From positions 3,038,001-3,102,000 of the forward strand of contig NZ_CP015110.1 of NCBI RefSeq assembly GCF_001612555.1: DNA of 64,000 nt, written 5' to 3'. Positions within the stretch are counted from its first letter, which is position 1. The number at the start of each line of letters is the position of its first letter. The notes under the pieces were generated by a model, which ran no database searches, was not told where the DNA came from, and worked only from the letters and a program-made list of their open reading frames with translations. Below, piece by piece: positions 21,978-32,090 of the stretch. The stretch is from Acinetobacter sp. TGL-Y2. Its GTDB lineage: Bacteria; Pseudomonadota; Gammaproteobacteria; Pseudomonadales; Moraxellaceae. The position numbers and the translations under genes are program-made.

Positions 21978-22705
21978 GGTGTCTCCCCTGTTGTTGGTTG
22001 AATTGGGGCTGCTGTCGTCACTGACGGCAAATCATTGGCTGTAGCGATATAACGATAGGTTTTGGCTTTTAATGAATAATCAACCGTTGGAATGTCTGAC
22101 TTTTTATCTTGGCTTTGCGTCGCGGTAATCACAAAATCATGCAAGGTCACAATACGTGGTAGAGCTGCAATACCACTCACAAAACTTCCAAAAGAGTGAT
22201 AATCGCCAGTGGCTTCAATTGCAATGGGTTGCTCGATAAAAAACTCTTGTGTTACTTCAGGTTCAAGACGAATATTTTTAAACTTCATGCCTGAATTCAC
22301 ACCGGTCAAGTTAATGTCTTCAACCAAATTTGGAATTTCAGTTTCTTTTGGCAATTGTTGCAACTGCTGATTAAAGTTCATTTCCATTTGCTGAAGTTGA
22401 GCTTGATACTGCTGCAAATTACGCAGTTTAGAATCTTTGTCTTTAAACTCATTCAGTAAGTTTTGTTCTTGCGCATGTGCCTGATCAATCGCATCGAGTT
22501 TCGGCTTGAGTGCCAAGAAGTAGCCGATCGCGCACACCAGAAAAAACAAAAAAATCCAACAGGTAATTTTGACCGAAAGAGGCCAACTGCCAAAATTACT
22601 CGAATCTAAGGTATTGAACTGTTGAAAAAACTTATCAACGCTCATGCTTTTTTTCTTAGCCGTATCTAACTCATCATCAAATTCATCTAAATCTTCACGA
22701 CTCAT
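21974..22705 (-). CDS. pilO: Type IV pilus inner-membrane platform protein PilO
   Basis: 243-residue bitopic protein: a cytoplasmic N-terminus rich in Asp and Lys, one transmembrane helix at about residues 45-66, a coiled coil (about 75-125), and a ferredoxin-like periplasmic domain (about 130-225). PilO pairs with PilN and interacts with PilP. Four-base overlaps with pilN upstream and pilP downstream. Confidence 0.93.
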   Translation of the reverse strand: MSREDLDEFDDELDTAKKKSMSVDKFFQQFNTLDSSNFGSWPLSVKITCWIFLFFLVCAIGYFLALKPKLDAIDQAHAQEQNLLNEFKDKDSKLRNLQQYQAQLQQMEMNFNQQLQQLPKETEIPNLVEDINLTGVNSGMKFKNIRLEPEVTQEFFIEQPIAIEATGDYHSFGSFVSGIAALPRIVTLHDFVITATQSQDKKSDIPTVDYSLKAKTYRYIATANDLPSVTTAAPIQPTTGETP

Positions 22706-23325
22706 TGCGCAGCCCCTTGTGTATTGGTCTCATTTTGCGCAGGTAATGCAATTGCACCCAAATCTGCGGTCACCACAAACGTACCGTATGATTCTTCAAC
22801 TCTTGGAATTACAGAAGAGGGGGCTTTTTCTTTATTTTCAGTCGCTGCAAGGAAGGAATTCATAAATGCATTGCGATACCACTCAGATGCTTCTAGACCA
22901 CGCAATAAATCGGCAACTGAATTCGGGCTTTCAGCCTTGCCTTCAATGGTAAATTTATCACCTGAACGAGAAAACTTGGTGATATACATGCTTGCTGGAA
23001 CAACACGTACTAACTCATCAACCAAACGTACAGTGACGGGCCGCTGCCCTTCAAGTCCTTGGATCAATTTCATGCGATCAATCACCGCTTTACGACGTTC
23101 TTGTAAACCTTCCAAGGTCTTTAATTGGGTGTCCAAATTTTGATTGGTACTGACCACCAATTGATTGGCTTGCTCTTGATCATTGAGTTTTTGATTGAGA
23201 AAGAACCAACTCGCCAATACCGTTGCAATGGCCAGTAAAGCAACTGCAATGCAAATTATAATAAATTCTTTTTTTCGTTGTTCTCTTCGCTCTTCTCGCC
23301 AAGGGAGTAAGTTAATCTTTGCCAT
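22702..23325 (-). CDS. pilN: Type IV pilus inner-membrane platform protein PilN
   Basis: 207-residue bitopic protein. The conserved cytoplasmic INLLPWREERREQRKKEF segment at residues 4-21 binds PilM. It is followed by a transmembrane helix (about 24-46), a coiled coil, and a periplasmic ferredoxin-like domain. It overlaps the pilM stop by one base (TAATG) and the pilO start by four. Normal length. Confidence 0.95.
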   Translation of the reverse strand: MAKINLLPWREERREQRKKEFIIICIAVALLAIATVLASWFFLNQKLNDQEQANQLVVSTNQNLDTQLKTLEGLQERRKAVIDRMKLIQGLEGQRPVTVRLVDELVRVVPASMYITKFSRSGDKFTIEGKAESPNSVADLLRGLEASEWYRNAFMNSFLAATENKEKAPSSVIPRVEESYGTFVVTADLGAIALPAQNETNTQGAAQ

Positions 23326-24383
23326 TAATCAAAGCTCCTCAATGCTAATCCACAGGCAACCAATAAAGAGGGTGCGTCATTTTCTATTTTTCGAAGATCA
23401 ATTTGAGGAGAAAAACCCATTTGTAAAAATGGGTTGGCTATGGTTACGCGGTACCCAAGCTTTTGCTGCATGAGCTTTGATAGACCTGGGATATTGGCAT
23501 TACCACCTGCCAGCAAAATATGATCAATTTCATTGAACTGAGATGAAGAGAAAAAGAATTGCAATGAACGTGCGGCTTGTTGAACCACGGCATCTAAAAA
23601 AGGTAATAACACTTCGGTTTCATAATCATCTGGCAGTGTGCGATCTTTTTTAGCACGCCCCGCTTCATCATATGACAAGCCATAACGAGTTTGAACATCT
23701 TGTGTCAGCTGCTTACCGCCAAAGACCTGTTCACGGGTATAGATAATTTTACCGTTTTGCATAACCGATAAAGTGGTCATGGTATGACCAATATCTAACA
23801 CACCCACCAGATTTACCCCAATTGGCAAAGTGTCTGAAAACACGTCGAAACTACGTTCTAAAGCATAACTGTCTACATCTGCTACTTGGGGATGTAATCC
23901 GACCAAATCTAGAACTTCAATACGTGAGTCAACGTTTTCGGTTCGGGTCGCCACCAATAAAACATTGACACGGTTTGGATTGGCTAATTTTTCAGGGAGC
24001 ACTTCAAAATCAAGGCTAACTTCATCGAGCGGGAAAGGGATATATTGTTCAGCATCCATACGAATTTGAACTTCACGTTCTTCATCAGACATCTCAGCGT
24101 CCATCTCAATCGTTTTATGAATCACCATCGAGGTTGGCACTGCAATCGCTACATTGGACGATTGTGGATTGGCAATGTTCATTGCACGCTCTAAAGCATC
24201 AGCAACATTGTCCACATTTAAAATATTTTTTTCAACGACACTTCCGTCCACCAGCGGGCTTAAGCCGTAGCTTTCAACCCAATAGCGTCCATTTTTTACA
24301 GAGAGTTCCAATAACTTTACAGAAGTAGAACTAATGTCTACTCCTATTAACCCCTTTTTTGGCTTACGATACAGTCCAAGCAC
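23325..24383 (-). CDS. pilM: Type IV pilus assembly protein PilM, actin-like ATPase
   Basis: 352-residue cytoplasmic actin-like protein that binds ATP and the PilN N-terminus, connecting the pilus motor to the envelope complex. Actin-family phosphate loops are visible: GVDISSTSVKLLEL near residues 14-27, VLDIGHTMTTLSV near 195-207, and ILLAGGNANIPGL near 293-305. First gene of the pilMNOPQ operon, divergent from ponA across a 159-base gap that must hold both promoters. In Acinetobacter the homologous locus is needed for pili and natural transformation. Confidence 0.95.
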   Translation of the reverse strand: MLGLYRKPKKGLIGVDISSTSVKLLELSVKNGRYWVESYGLSPLVDGSVVEKNILNVDNVADALERAMNIANPQSSNVAIAVPTSMVIHKTIEMDAEMSDEEREVQIRMDAEQYIPFPLDEVSLDFEVLPEKLANPNRVNVLLVATRTENVDSRIEVLDLVGLHPQVADVDSYALERSFDVFSDTLPIGVNLVGVLDIGHTMTTLSVMQNGKIIYTREQVFGGKQLTQDVQTRYGLSYDEAGRAKKDRTLPDDYETEVLLPFLDAVVQQAARSLQFFFSSSQFNEIDHILLAGGNANIPGLSKLMQQKLGYRVTIANPFLQMGFSPQIDLRKIENDAPSLLVACGLALRSFD

Positions 24384-24542
24384 AGTGTATTTCCTATTAT
24401 TTTTTTATCCCCAACAACAATACAAACTAATCTAAATTTGGTCTATTTTTGCGGATATAATAACTAAACTAACAATCCGTTAAATGAGAAGCTATACTGA
24501 CCATCTTAGTTTGCCTTTAGCACCTATTAAAACTTACTTGTT
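24384..24542. promoter_or_regulatory. Divergent promoter region pilM / ponA
   Basis: 159 bases between two divergent genes. On the plus strand a consensus -10 TATAAT lies at 24456-24461 and another -10-like TATACT at 24493-24498, neither with a strong -35. I could not identify a convincing minus-strand promoter for pilM. Confidence 0.4.
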
Positions 24543-27098
24543 ATGAAAAAGCTATCTCGTTGTGGACACATTCATCCTTTTTTTCTGCTGATTATTATCG
24601 TCTTAATTGCGGTTCCGATGGGGTTTTACGGCATGTACTTGTACATTGCACCATCGCTTCCGCAAATGAGTTCGTTAAAAAAGGCACCTTTATTAAAGCC
24701 TTTACAGGTCTACACCTCAGATAATCAACTCATTGCTGAGTATGGTGGCAAACTTTCTGTGCCCGTAGATTATGCACAAATTCCTAAAAGTTTTATTCAT
24801 GCTTTTTTGGCAGCAGAAGACTCATCATTTTTTGACCATAGTGGTGTCAGCTTTAAAGGCTTAGGGCGTGCGGTGAGTGAAACGGTAACTGGGTCTGATG
24901 TGCAAACGGGCGGTTCAACCATCACCATGCAAGTGGCAAAGAATTATTATTTGTCTCCCGAGCGCACGTTAAAGCGTAAGCTGACGGAAATTTTTCTGGC
25001 ACGAAAAATAGAACAAAACTTAAGCAAAGAAGATATTCTAACCTTATATGTGAATAAAATTTTCTTGGGCAAAAATGCCTATGGTATTGCAGCTGCTGCA
25101 AAAATTTATTATGACAAGAGTTTAGATCAGCTTTCAATTGCCCAAATGGCGATGATTGCAGGCCTGCCTAAAGCCCCTTCTAAATACAATCCTGTGGCAA
25201 ATCCAGAACGTGCTTTAGAACGTCGCAATTGGATTTTAGGTCGTATGTTACAGCTCGGGTATATCACACAAGCACAGTATCAAAGTGCCGTGGCTGAACC
25301 TGTGGTACTCAATATGCCTGATCGCGGTATCGGCAACAAATTCCCTTATGTCGGTGAAATGGTCCGTTCAGAACTGATGAATAAATTCGGCGAACTTGCG
25401 ATCGACTCAGGTTATAAAGTCTATACCACCATTGATTATAAGCGCCAAGAATACGCGGAAGATTCGGTACGCCGCGGTTTAGAGGATTATGATCGCCGTC
25501 ATGGCTGGCGCGGGGCAGAAGGACATGATCAACCGCTGAAAAATTTCATGGCCTATGCTAACACCTATCCTGTTGAAGTCACCAAGGTGAATAGCAGCTC
25601 TTTTGAAGCCACCATGCAAGATGGCACAAGTGTGACTGTACCGTGGTCAGGCATGTCATGGGCTCGTCCCTATCGCAATGCCAACAGTGTGGGGGGAGCA
25701 CCGAGCCATGCATCTCAAATTGTCAAAGTTAAAGATATTGTTCGCCTAAGACCCAATGAAAATAAAACCTCATGGGCTTTGGTACAAGTGCCGAAAGTAC
25801 AAGGTCAATTGATTGCCTTAAATCCCAATGATGGTTCAATTGTAGCCATTGTCGGCGGATATAATTTTTATCAATCGAAATTCAACCGTGCGATTCAAGG
25901 TTGGCGCCAACCCGGTTCGATTATTAAACCCTTTGTTTATTCATTGGCTTTAGAACGAGGCATGACGCCGCACACTATGGTCAATGACAATCCGATCACC
26001 ATTGGCAAATGGTCACCTCGAAATTCTGATGGTCGCTATTTGGGTATGATTCCTTTACGCCGTGCGCTGTATTTATCGCGTAATACAGTGTCAGTACGTT
26101 TATTACAAACGGTCGGTATCGAACGTACTCGTCAATTGTTTATAGATTTTGGTTTACAAGAAGATCAAATCCCACGTAACTACACCATTGCTTTAGGGAC
26201 ACCGCAGGTTTTGCCTGTGCAAATGGCGACCGGTTATTCCGCGATTGCCAATGGTGGTTTCCGTGTGCAACCACATTTTATTAGTAAAATTGAGGACGCT
26301 TATGGAAATGTGATTTATAAAGCCAACCCTGAGTATGCGTGTATTAGCTGTATAGCGAACGAAAAAGAGCCTGTTCAACCAGAAACTACGACACCTGATG
26401 ATGAAGTAATTGAGCTCACGAATAAAACCATTGAGGCTAAAAAAGTTCAAAAAACGTTAACCAAAGAAGAAAAAAGTCAATTCCGTCAAGCACAGCGTAT
26501 TTTGAAATCCAGTTCTGCATTTGATATGGCGAATATTTTGAATGACGTCATTGCCCGTGGTACCGGTCGCGCCGCTTTAAAAATTGGTCGTAGTGACTTG
26601 GGTGGTAAAACAGGAACCACCAATGATGCTAAAGATGCTTGGTTTGCAGGATTTAATGGCAAATTGGTCGCTGTGACTTGGGTCGGTTTTGACCAACCTT
26701 CAACCCTGGGTCGTCGTGAGTATGGGGGCATTGCAGCACTACCGATTTGGAGCAATTTCATGGCCAAATCTTTGGCAGGTACACCGCATGCGTGGGTAAA
26801 TTTAGATAAAAATGCCAAAGCACCATTGACCCGAGATCAGCGTGGAAAAGCCGTTGAACTAGATGACACGACGTCAGAAAGTGCAGGTAGCCCACCTCTG
26901 GCACGTCCGATTTATCGCCCAACCTTAATTCGTCCAAGTAATAGTCAAAGTAAAGATTTTGATGATTTGCCAGGGGATGAACAAGCATTGAAACCCGCAA
27001 ATGCTGTACCACCACCAATGAATCAATCTCCTACTCCTGCAAAGCGTGAAGCGCCTAAGCAAGATGCTTTGGAAAGTCTGATCCATGAAGTGCAATAA
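24543..27098 (+). CDS. mrcA: Penicillin-binding protein 1A, bifunctional transglycosylase/transpeptidase
   Basis: 851-residue class A PBP (also called ponA) that polymerises lipid II and cross-links peptides in the periplasm. N-terminal membrane anchor at about residues 13-36. The GT51 transglycosylase carries catalytic Glu92 in AAEDSSFFDH and the GGSTITMQVAKNYYL motif. An OB-like inserted domain lies at about 320-420. The transpeptidase has Ser459 in RQPGSIIKP, SRN within YLSRNTVSVR, and Lys689 in GGKTGTTND. The C-terminal tail is Pro-rich and disordered. Normal length for PBP1A. The divergent pairing with pilMNOPQ is conserved in pseudomonads and relatives. Confidence 0.96.
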   Translation: MKKLSRCGHIHPFFLLIIIVLIAVPMGFYGMYLYIAPSLPQMSSLKKAPLLKPLQVYTSDNQLIAEYGGKLSVPVDYAQIPKSFIHAFLAAEDSSFFDHSGVSFKGLGRAVSETVTGSDVQTGGSTITMQVAKNYYLSPERTLKRKLTEIFLARKIEQNLSKEDILTLYVNKIFLGKNAYGIAAAAKIYYDKSLDQLSIAQMAMIAGLPKAPSKYNPVANPERALERRNWILGRMLQLGYITQAQYQSAVAEPVVLNMPDRGIGNKFPYVGEMVRSELMNKFGELAIDSGYKVYTTIDYKRQEYAEDSVRRGLEDYDRRHGWRGAEGHDQPLKNFMAYANTYPVEVTKVNSSSFEATMQDGTSVTVPWSGMSWARPYRNANSVGGAPSHASQIVKVKDIVRLRPNENKTSWALVQVPKVQGQLIALNPNDGSIVAIVGGYNFYQSKFNRAIQGWRQPGSIIKPFVYSLALERGMTPHTMVNDNPITIGKWSPRNSDGRYLGMIPLRRALYLSRNTVSVRLLQTVGIERTRQLFIDFGLQEDQIPRNYTIALGTPQVLPVQMATGYSAIANGGFRVQPHFISKIEDAYGNVIYKANPEYACISCIANEKEPVQPETTTPDDEVIELTNKTIEAKKVQKTLTKEEKSQFRQAQRILKSSSAFDMANILNDVIARGTGRAALKIGRSDLGGKTGTTNDAKDAWFAGFNGKLVAVTWVGFDQPSTLGRREYGGIAALPIWSNFMAKSLAGTPHAWVNLDKNAKAPLTRDQRGKAVELDDTTSESAGSPPLARPIYRPTLIRPSNSQSKDFDDLPGDEQALKPANAVPPPMNQSPTPAKREAPKQDALESLIHEVQ

Positions 27099-27134
27099 GC
27101 AATCATTACAATTTAAGCTTTAAATCAAGTCTGT

Positions 27135-27161
27135 AAAAAAGCCCTCGTCCGAGGGCTTTTT
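27135..27161. terminator. Bidirectional terminator between mrcA and rlmA
   Basis: AAAAAAGCCCTCG, two-base loop, CGAGGGCTTTTT. A strong GC stem with A and T tracts on either side, between convergent genes. Confidence 0.88.
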
Positions 27162-27169
27162 ATATTGCA

Positions 27170-27976
27170 TTAAGATTTTTTCTTAAACAAATAAATCTGG
27201 AACTGCGCTTTAAGCTCGAAATTCTCCTTTTCTTCCAAAGCTGTTCTCAGTTCTGCTTTGGCCTTGTAAGCATACGGCGTCATGGCAATCAGATTTTTTA
27301 AATCTTGCTGCTGCAATGTCATGGGAGCATCGACCACGACATCACGCATCAATTCAAAATTCTGACTTAACTGATCTACAAATTTATTTGGCTCATGTGG
27401 ATTTACTTCATCAAATAAAGCGTCTCGCATTGCATATAAGTGTTCGGTGGCAGGTGTCACAACCAACAAATAACCATTTTGCTTTAAAGCACGTAAAATT
27501 TCTTGTTCTGGAATTGGGCTAAATAAACTGCTACATAAGTCAACCGATTGATCAAGCACTGGCAATATTGCGCCGGTTCCAACGACCCAAGTCACGTTTT
27601 TATTGAGTTTTGCAGCAACTTGTACTGCATTTTTGGCAATATCTACCCCCACGCATTGCAGAACTTCTGTCTGCATTGCATCTGTGTAATAACCTTCACC
27701 GCAGCCAATATCTATCAAATTTTCTATATGTAAATGACGAATCAACTCCACCACGGCGTGTTGTAATGGCGCATAAAAGCCTGCACTCAAAAATGCACGG
27801 CGTGCCTGCACCGACTCTGGTGTATCACCTGGATTTTTACTGTGCTTATGCTGCACCACGTGTAAATTCACATAGCCTTGCTTTGCGACATCGTAACTAT
27901 GATTGCTGGCACAGCGCCACGTTCGTTCTGCAAGTACCAATGCCTTGCGACAAACAGGACACATCAACAGATTCAT
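27170..27976 (-). CDS. rlmA: 23S rRNA (guanine-N1) methyltransferase RlmA
   Basis: SAM-dependent methyltransferase of the RlmA family, which methylates N1 of G745 (or G748 in the TlrB branch) in 23S rRNA. The N-terminal zinc site is visible as CPVC near residue 6 and C-ASNH about 15 residues later. The family block KQGYVNLHVVQHKHSKNPGD comes next, then the SAM motif LIDIGCGEGYYTDA near residue 88. The frame is open to a GTG at 27988, but the ATG at 27976 has GGAG six bases upstream and leaves 268 residues, normal for the family. It follows the mraY terminator on the same strand. Confidence 0.9.
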   Translation of the reverse strand: MNLLMCPVCRKALVLAERTWRCASNHSYDVAKQGYVNLHVVQHKHSKNPGDTPESVQARRAFLSAGFYAPLQHAVVELIRHLHIENLIDIGCGEGYYTDAMQTEVLQCVGVDIAKNAVQVAAKLNKNVTWVVGTGAILPVLDQSVDLCSSLFSPIPEQEILRALKQNGYLLVVTPATEHLYAMRDALFDEVNPHEPNKFVDQLSQNFELMRDVVVDAPMTLQQQDLKNLIAMTPYAYKAKAELRTALEEKENFELKAQFQIYLFKKKS

Positions 27977-28001
27977 CATTTTCTCCACAGCTAAGCGCCA
28001 T

Positions 28002-28028
28002 AAAAAAAGCCGGCAAATGCCGACTTTT
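28002..28028 (-). terminator. Terminator downstream of mraY
   Basis: On the minus strand AGTCGGCA pairs with TGCCGGCT (one G-U pair) and is followed by a run of seven T, 17 bases after the mraY stop. It closes the division/peptidoglycan cluster. Confidence 0.75.
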
Positions 28029-28044
28029 CAGATTCATTTTTTGC

Positions 28045-29163
28045 TTAGCGCAATTTTAAAGTCATTAGACCTAAAACTACCAGCATAATTGTGATAATCC
28101 AGAAACGAATCACCACCTGTGTTTCACGCCAGCCTTTTTTCTCATAGTGATGATGTAAAGGTGCCATAAGGAACACACGTTTATTACGCATACGCAGTGA
28201 ACCAATCTGTAAAAATACAGAGACCGCTTCAACCACGAACACACCCGCCATAATTGCAAAGACGATTTCTTGACGCACCATGACTGCAATTGTGCCGAGC
28301 ATCGCCCCGAGTGATAACGCACCGACATCACCCATGAAAATTTGTGCAGGATGTGCGTTGTACCAAAGAAAGGCCAAGCCCGCACCAATCATTGCAGCAC
28401 AAATAACCACCAATTCAGAAGCGTATTTGACATAAGGAATATGCAAATAGTCGGCAAAGCGTACATCACCCGCCAGATACGCAAATACACCCAAACCTGT
28501 AGCGACCAGCACCACCGGCATAATCGCTAAACCATCGAGACCATCGGTGAGATTCACAGCATTTGATGCGCCATTAATCACCAAATATGTGAAGATAATA
28601 AAGCCAATACCCAGCGGAATCGCAGACAAAGGCACGGATAAATCTTTAAAGAATGGAATCAATAAATCCAGCATATTTGCTGTATGGATCGGATTGACTT
28701 GCTGTTTTGCAATCACATACAGCGCAATACCGGCACCGAGTGATGCAACAGAGGTCCAAAAGAACTTCTTACGTGCAGGTAATCCAGCATTGTCTTTATA
28801 GCGGATTTTAATCCAATCATCCGCCCAGCCCACTGCACCAAACACCACCATCACACCCAGCACAATCCACACATAGGGATTCGATAGATCCGCCCAAAGC
28901 AGCGTTGAAATACCAATGGAGAGTAAAATCAACAAGCCACCCATGGTCGGTGTACCCATTTTTTTGGCATGGTTTTCAGGCGCGAATGAACTCACTGCTT
29001 GGCCATATTTGAGCGCTTGTAGCTTGCGAATCATCACTGGGCCTAACACCAAACCAATGGTCAATGCCGTTAAGACACTCAGCAAAGCGCGTAATGTTAA
29101 ATAACGAACGACATTAAACGAGCTGTTATAGCCCGCCAGTTGTTCAAATAACCATAACAGCAT
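28045..29163 (-). CDS. mraY: Phospho-N-acetylmuramoyl-pentapeptide transferase
   Basis: 372-residue inner-membrane enzyme that transfers phospho-MurNAc-pentapeptide from UDP to undecaprenyl phosphate, forming lipid I. About ten helices. Catalytic motifs: GWADDWIK (the DD pair near residue 117), [13 protein letters not shown] near residue 200-212, and [13 protein letters not shown] near the C-terminus. Immediately follows murF with no gap. Last gene of the cluster: murD, ftsW, murG and the rest of a classic dcw operon are not here. Confidence 0.97.
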   Translation of the reverse strand: MLLWLFEQLAGYNSSFNVVRYLTLRALLSVLTALTIGLVLGPVMIRKLQALKYGQAVSSFAPENHAKKMGTPTMGGLLILLSIGISTLLWADLSNPYVWIVLGVMVVFGAVGWADDWIKIRYKDNAGLPARKKFFWTSVASLGAGIALYVIAKQQVNPIHTANMLDLLIPFFKDLSVPLSAIPLGIGFIIFTYLVINGASNAVNLTDGLDGLAIMPVVLVATGLGVFAYLAGDVRFADYLHIPYVKYASELVVICAAMIGAGLAFLWYNAHPAQIFMGDVGALSLGAMLGTIAVMVRQEIVFAIMAGVFVVEAVSVFLQIGSLRMRNKRVFLMAPLHHHYEKKGWRETQVVIRFWIITIMLVVLGLMTLKLR

Positions 29164-30573
29164 TTAGAGGTTCTCCATCAAATCTGCCATCAACGTTTCC
29201 ATATGGGTATAACGTGAGCCTTTAAACAAAAAACTCATTGTTTGAGGTTGATGTGTTTCGACTAGACTAATTAAAAAAGGAATTGCCTGTTCTTGTGTAA
29301 GAAAGGCCTGTAATTTTTTGCCATATTGGGTACTACGCGCACCCTCTTGGGTTGCAGGTGCAAACTCACCAATCGCTACGATAAAGTTTAGACCTTTGAT
29401 CGAGACCAAATCGCGACCCAGCATATAATGTTGCTGTGCGGCGGTTGCACCCAATTCGCCAATATCACCAATCACCATCACCCGCACACCGTCCTGCTGT
29501 GCAAGGACTTCACCTGCGGCACGCATTGAGGTCGGATTGGCATTGTAGGTATCATCTATAAACAAATATTTGTCGTGCTGAATAAAGTTCAGACGACCTT
29601 GAGCACCTTGTGCATGTTGTAAGCCTTGCACAATATCATCTAAATCAATCCCCAGCGCCAAAGCAAATGCACAAGCTGCAGTCGCGTTAGAGACATTATG
29701 CGCACCAGCAAAGGGTAAATTAACCTGACCTGTTCCTTGCGGTGTATTTAATGTGAAGTGCGCAGATTGTGCCAACAACTCAACCTCAGTTGCAAATACA
29801 TCACCGCCCGTACCAAAACTTAAGCGCTGTTCGCTTTTGACGGCTTGCCCAATGACATCCACAAAATCATCTTCTGCTGGAATAATGGCTGTACCTGACG
29901 CAGCGATATGCGCATAAATTTCAGATTTAGCGGTGCAAATACCGTCACGCCCACCAAATTCACCCAAGTGCGCCGTGCCAATATTAATAATACCCGCCAC
30001 ATGCGGTTGAACCAGCTGTGAGGTGTAATCAATTTCACCTTGATGACTTGCCCCAAGCTCCATGACCGCATATTGATGCTCAGCACGCAGCTCCAGCAGC
30101 ATCATGGGTACACCTAAATCATTGTTTAAATTACCGCGCGTAATCAGTGTGGGTGCTAAGCGAGATAAAATACTGCCCAGCATTTCTTTGGTGGTGGTCT
30201 TGCCACTACTGCCTGTCAAGGCGATGACTTTTAATTGCGAATTTTGAGCACGGCGATATGCACCTAAATGCCCCAGTGCTAAGCGTGTATCTGCAACCAC
30301 CAGTTGGCAAATATCAGCATCGACAGGATGGCTCACAATCGCGATTTCACAACCATTTTTCGACACTTGTTCAATAAAATCATGCGCATCAAATCGTTCG
30401 CCTTGTAATGCCAAAAAGGCATCACCTGGCTCAGCATGGCGTGAGTCGGTCAAGATACGTTTAACAGCTGTTTGAGGTTTTTTTTGATTATGCCAATGCC
30501 CTTGAGTGGCTTGCTGTAATTGCTCAGCTGTCCAAGCTTCTAAAGGAGAAGTACTTGTTGTTGAGGTATGCAT
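29164..30573 (-). CDS. murF: UDP-MurNAc-tripeptide D-Ala-D-Ala ligase
   Basis: 469-residue cytoplasmic Mur ligase that adds D-Ala-D-Ala to complete the UDP-MurNAc-pentapeptide. N-terminal domain with TDSRHAEPGDAFLALQGERFD, the ATP loop LTGSSGKTTTKEM near residue 120, and the C-terminal ligase motif IDDTYNANPTSMRAA near residue 336. Nine bases after murE and adjacent to mraY. Normal length. Confidence 0.96.
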   Translation of the reverse strand: MHTSTTSTSPLEAWTAEQLQQATQGHWHNQKKPQTAVKRILTDSRHAEPGDAFLALQGERFDAHDFIEQVSKNGCEIAIVSHPVDADICQLVVADTRLALGHLGAYRRAQNSQLKVIALTGSSGKTTTKEMLGSILSRLAPTLITRGNLNNDLGVPMMLLELRAEHQYAVMELGASHQGEIDYTSQLVQPHVAGIINIGTAHLGEFGGRDGICTAKSEIYAHIAASGTAIIPAEDDFVDVIGQAVKSEQRLSFGTGGDVFATEVELLAQSAHFTLNTPQGTGQVNLPFAGAHNVSNATAACAFALALGIDLDDIVQGLQHAQGAQGRLNFIQHDKYLFIDDTYNANPTSMRAAGEVLAQQDGVRVMVIGDIGELGATAAQQHYMLGRDLVSIKGLNFIVAIGEFAPATQEGARSTQYGKKLQAFLTQEQAIPFLISLVETHQPQTMSFLFKGSRYTHMETLMADLMENL

Positions 30574-30582
30574 AACTTTTCC

Positions 30583-32079
30583 TTATGACGCTGGATACGC
30601 GGATTTAACTGAACTGTGAATGGTATTGATTGCAGATTGCACTTCGACCACATCATCAAACCAATGACGAACGCCATCAATTTCTTGATAGTTCTCATGA
30701 CCCTTACCTGCGATCACGACGATATCCCCAGCTTGGGCGTGTTTTACAGCAAACTTAATCGCTTCACGGCGGTCATGAATTTCATGTACGGTTTGCGGAC
30801 CAAAATCTAATCCTGCTTTCATATCTGCAAAAATTTGGTCTGGGTTCTCTGTGCGTGGGTTATCCGAGGTCAATAACACAATATCAGCACCATCGAGTGC
30901 CGCTTGTGTCATTAAAGGACGTTTACCACGATCTCGGTCACCGCCGCAGCCAAATACCGCCCATAAGTTTTGCGATACATGGCGTTTTAAGGTTTGCAGA
31001 ACTTGAATCAATGCATCTGGAGTATGTGCATAGTCCACCACAAATAAACGCGCATCATCTCGAATCACCTGCATACGACCTGGCGCACCTTTTAACTGCG
31101 GCACGACTTCAACCAACGCTGTTAGATCAAAACCTGCTTGCTCAGCGGCAATCAGACTCGCGACAATATTTTCAATATTAAAATGACCGAGTAATGGGCT
31201 TTGAACCTCGAATTCACCTTGGGCACTGCTTAATGTAAATTTAGCACCATCTAAGCTATAGGCAATATCACGTACTTGATAATCTGCTGCATGTTGAGTT
31301 GAATAGCCTAATATTTTTGGCTGAGACGGATTCGCTTGAGCCGCCGCCAGCATGACTGATGCAAACTCATCATCCATGTTGATAATCGCAACTTTCAAAG
31401 ACTCAAATTGAAATAAGCGCGATTTCGCTTCCGCATAAGCTTCTAAAGTCCCGTGATAATCTAGATGATCACGACTTAAATTTGAGTAGGCAGCAATTTC
31501 AATCGTAGATCCGTTTAAACGTCCCTGCTCCAAACCATGTGAGCTTGCTTCCAAAGCCACAAATTCGGCACCTTGATTGGCATAGTCATGCAGCGCTGTT
31601 TGTAAATGCAGTGCGTCTAGTGTGGTGCGTGATGAGGCTTCTAGGTTCGGTAAAATGCCGTTACCTGTGGTGCCCATGACTGCACATTTTTTGCCTTGCA
31701 GGGTAAGCAGTTCTGCAATCAGACGTGAAATTGTGGTTTTACCATTGGTTCCCGTCACGGCCAATATACGTGCAGCTATATTGGGCTGGGTGGCTTGCAA
31801 ATAGAGCTTCTGCCATTGTCCCATTAAGTGCCTGACATTTGGCACGACCAGATTATTTTCAAGCTGAAGATCTTGCTCTGAAATCACTGCAATTGCGCCA
31901 TTATTTAGGGCTTTTTGAGCAAATTCTACGGTTTTTTCAGGCTGTGAAAAACTATTCAGGGCAATAAAAATTTGCCCTGAACTGACTTTACGACTATCCA
32001 GATGAAAGCCCTGAAAGGATGTATTCATCCAATCAGCAGCAGTTTGGGCGGTGTAGAGATCTTTAAATGTAATGGACAT
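30583..32079 (-). CDS. murE: UDP-MurNAc-L-Ala-D-Glu: meso-diaminopimelate ligase
   Basis: 498-residue Mur ligase adding the third residue of the stem peptide. ATP loop VTGTNGKTTISRL near residue 110. The DNPRTENP motif near residue 405 is the signature of meso-diaminopimelate rather than lysine specificity. GKGHENYQEIDG lies near the C-terminus. It lies 11 bases after ftsI and 9 before murF. Confidence 0.97.
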   Translation of the reverse strand: MSITFKDLYTAQTAADWMNTSFQGFHLDSRKVSSGQIFIALNSFSQPEKTVEFAQKALNNGAIAVISEQDLQLENNLVVPNVRHLMGQWQKLYLQATQPNIAARILAVTGTNGKTTISRLIAELLTLQGKKCAVMGTTGNGILPNLEASSRTTLDALHLQTALHDYANQGAEFVALEASSHGLEQGRLNGSTIEIAAYSNLSRDHLDYHGTLEAYAEAKSRLFQFESLKVAIINMDDEFASVMLAAAQANPSQPKILGYSTQHAADYQVRDIAYSLDGAKFTLSSAQGEFEVQSPLLGHFNIENIVASLIAAEQAGFDLTALVEVVPQLKGAPGRMQVIRDDARLFVVDYAHTPDALIQVLQTLKRHVSQNLWAVFGCGGDRDRGKRPLMTQAALDGADIVLLTSDNPRTENPDQIFADMKAGLDFGPQTVHEIHDRREAIKFAVKHAQAGDIVVIAGKGHENYQEIDGVRHWFDDVVEVQSAINTIHSSVKSAYPAS

Positions 32080-32090
32080 TGATCACCTAT

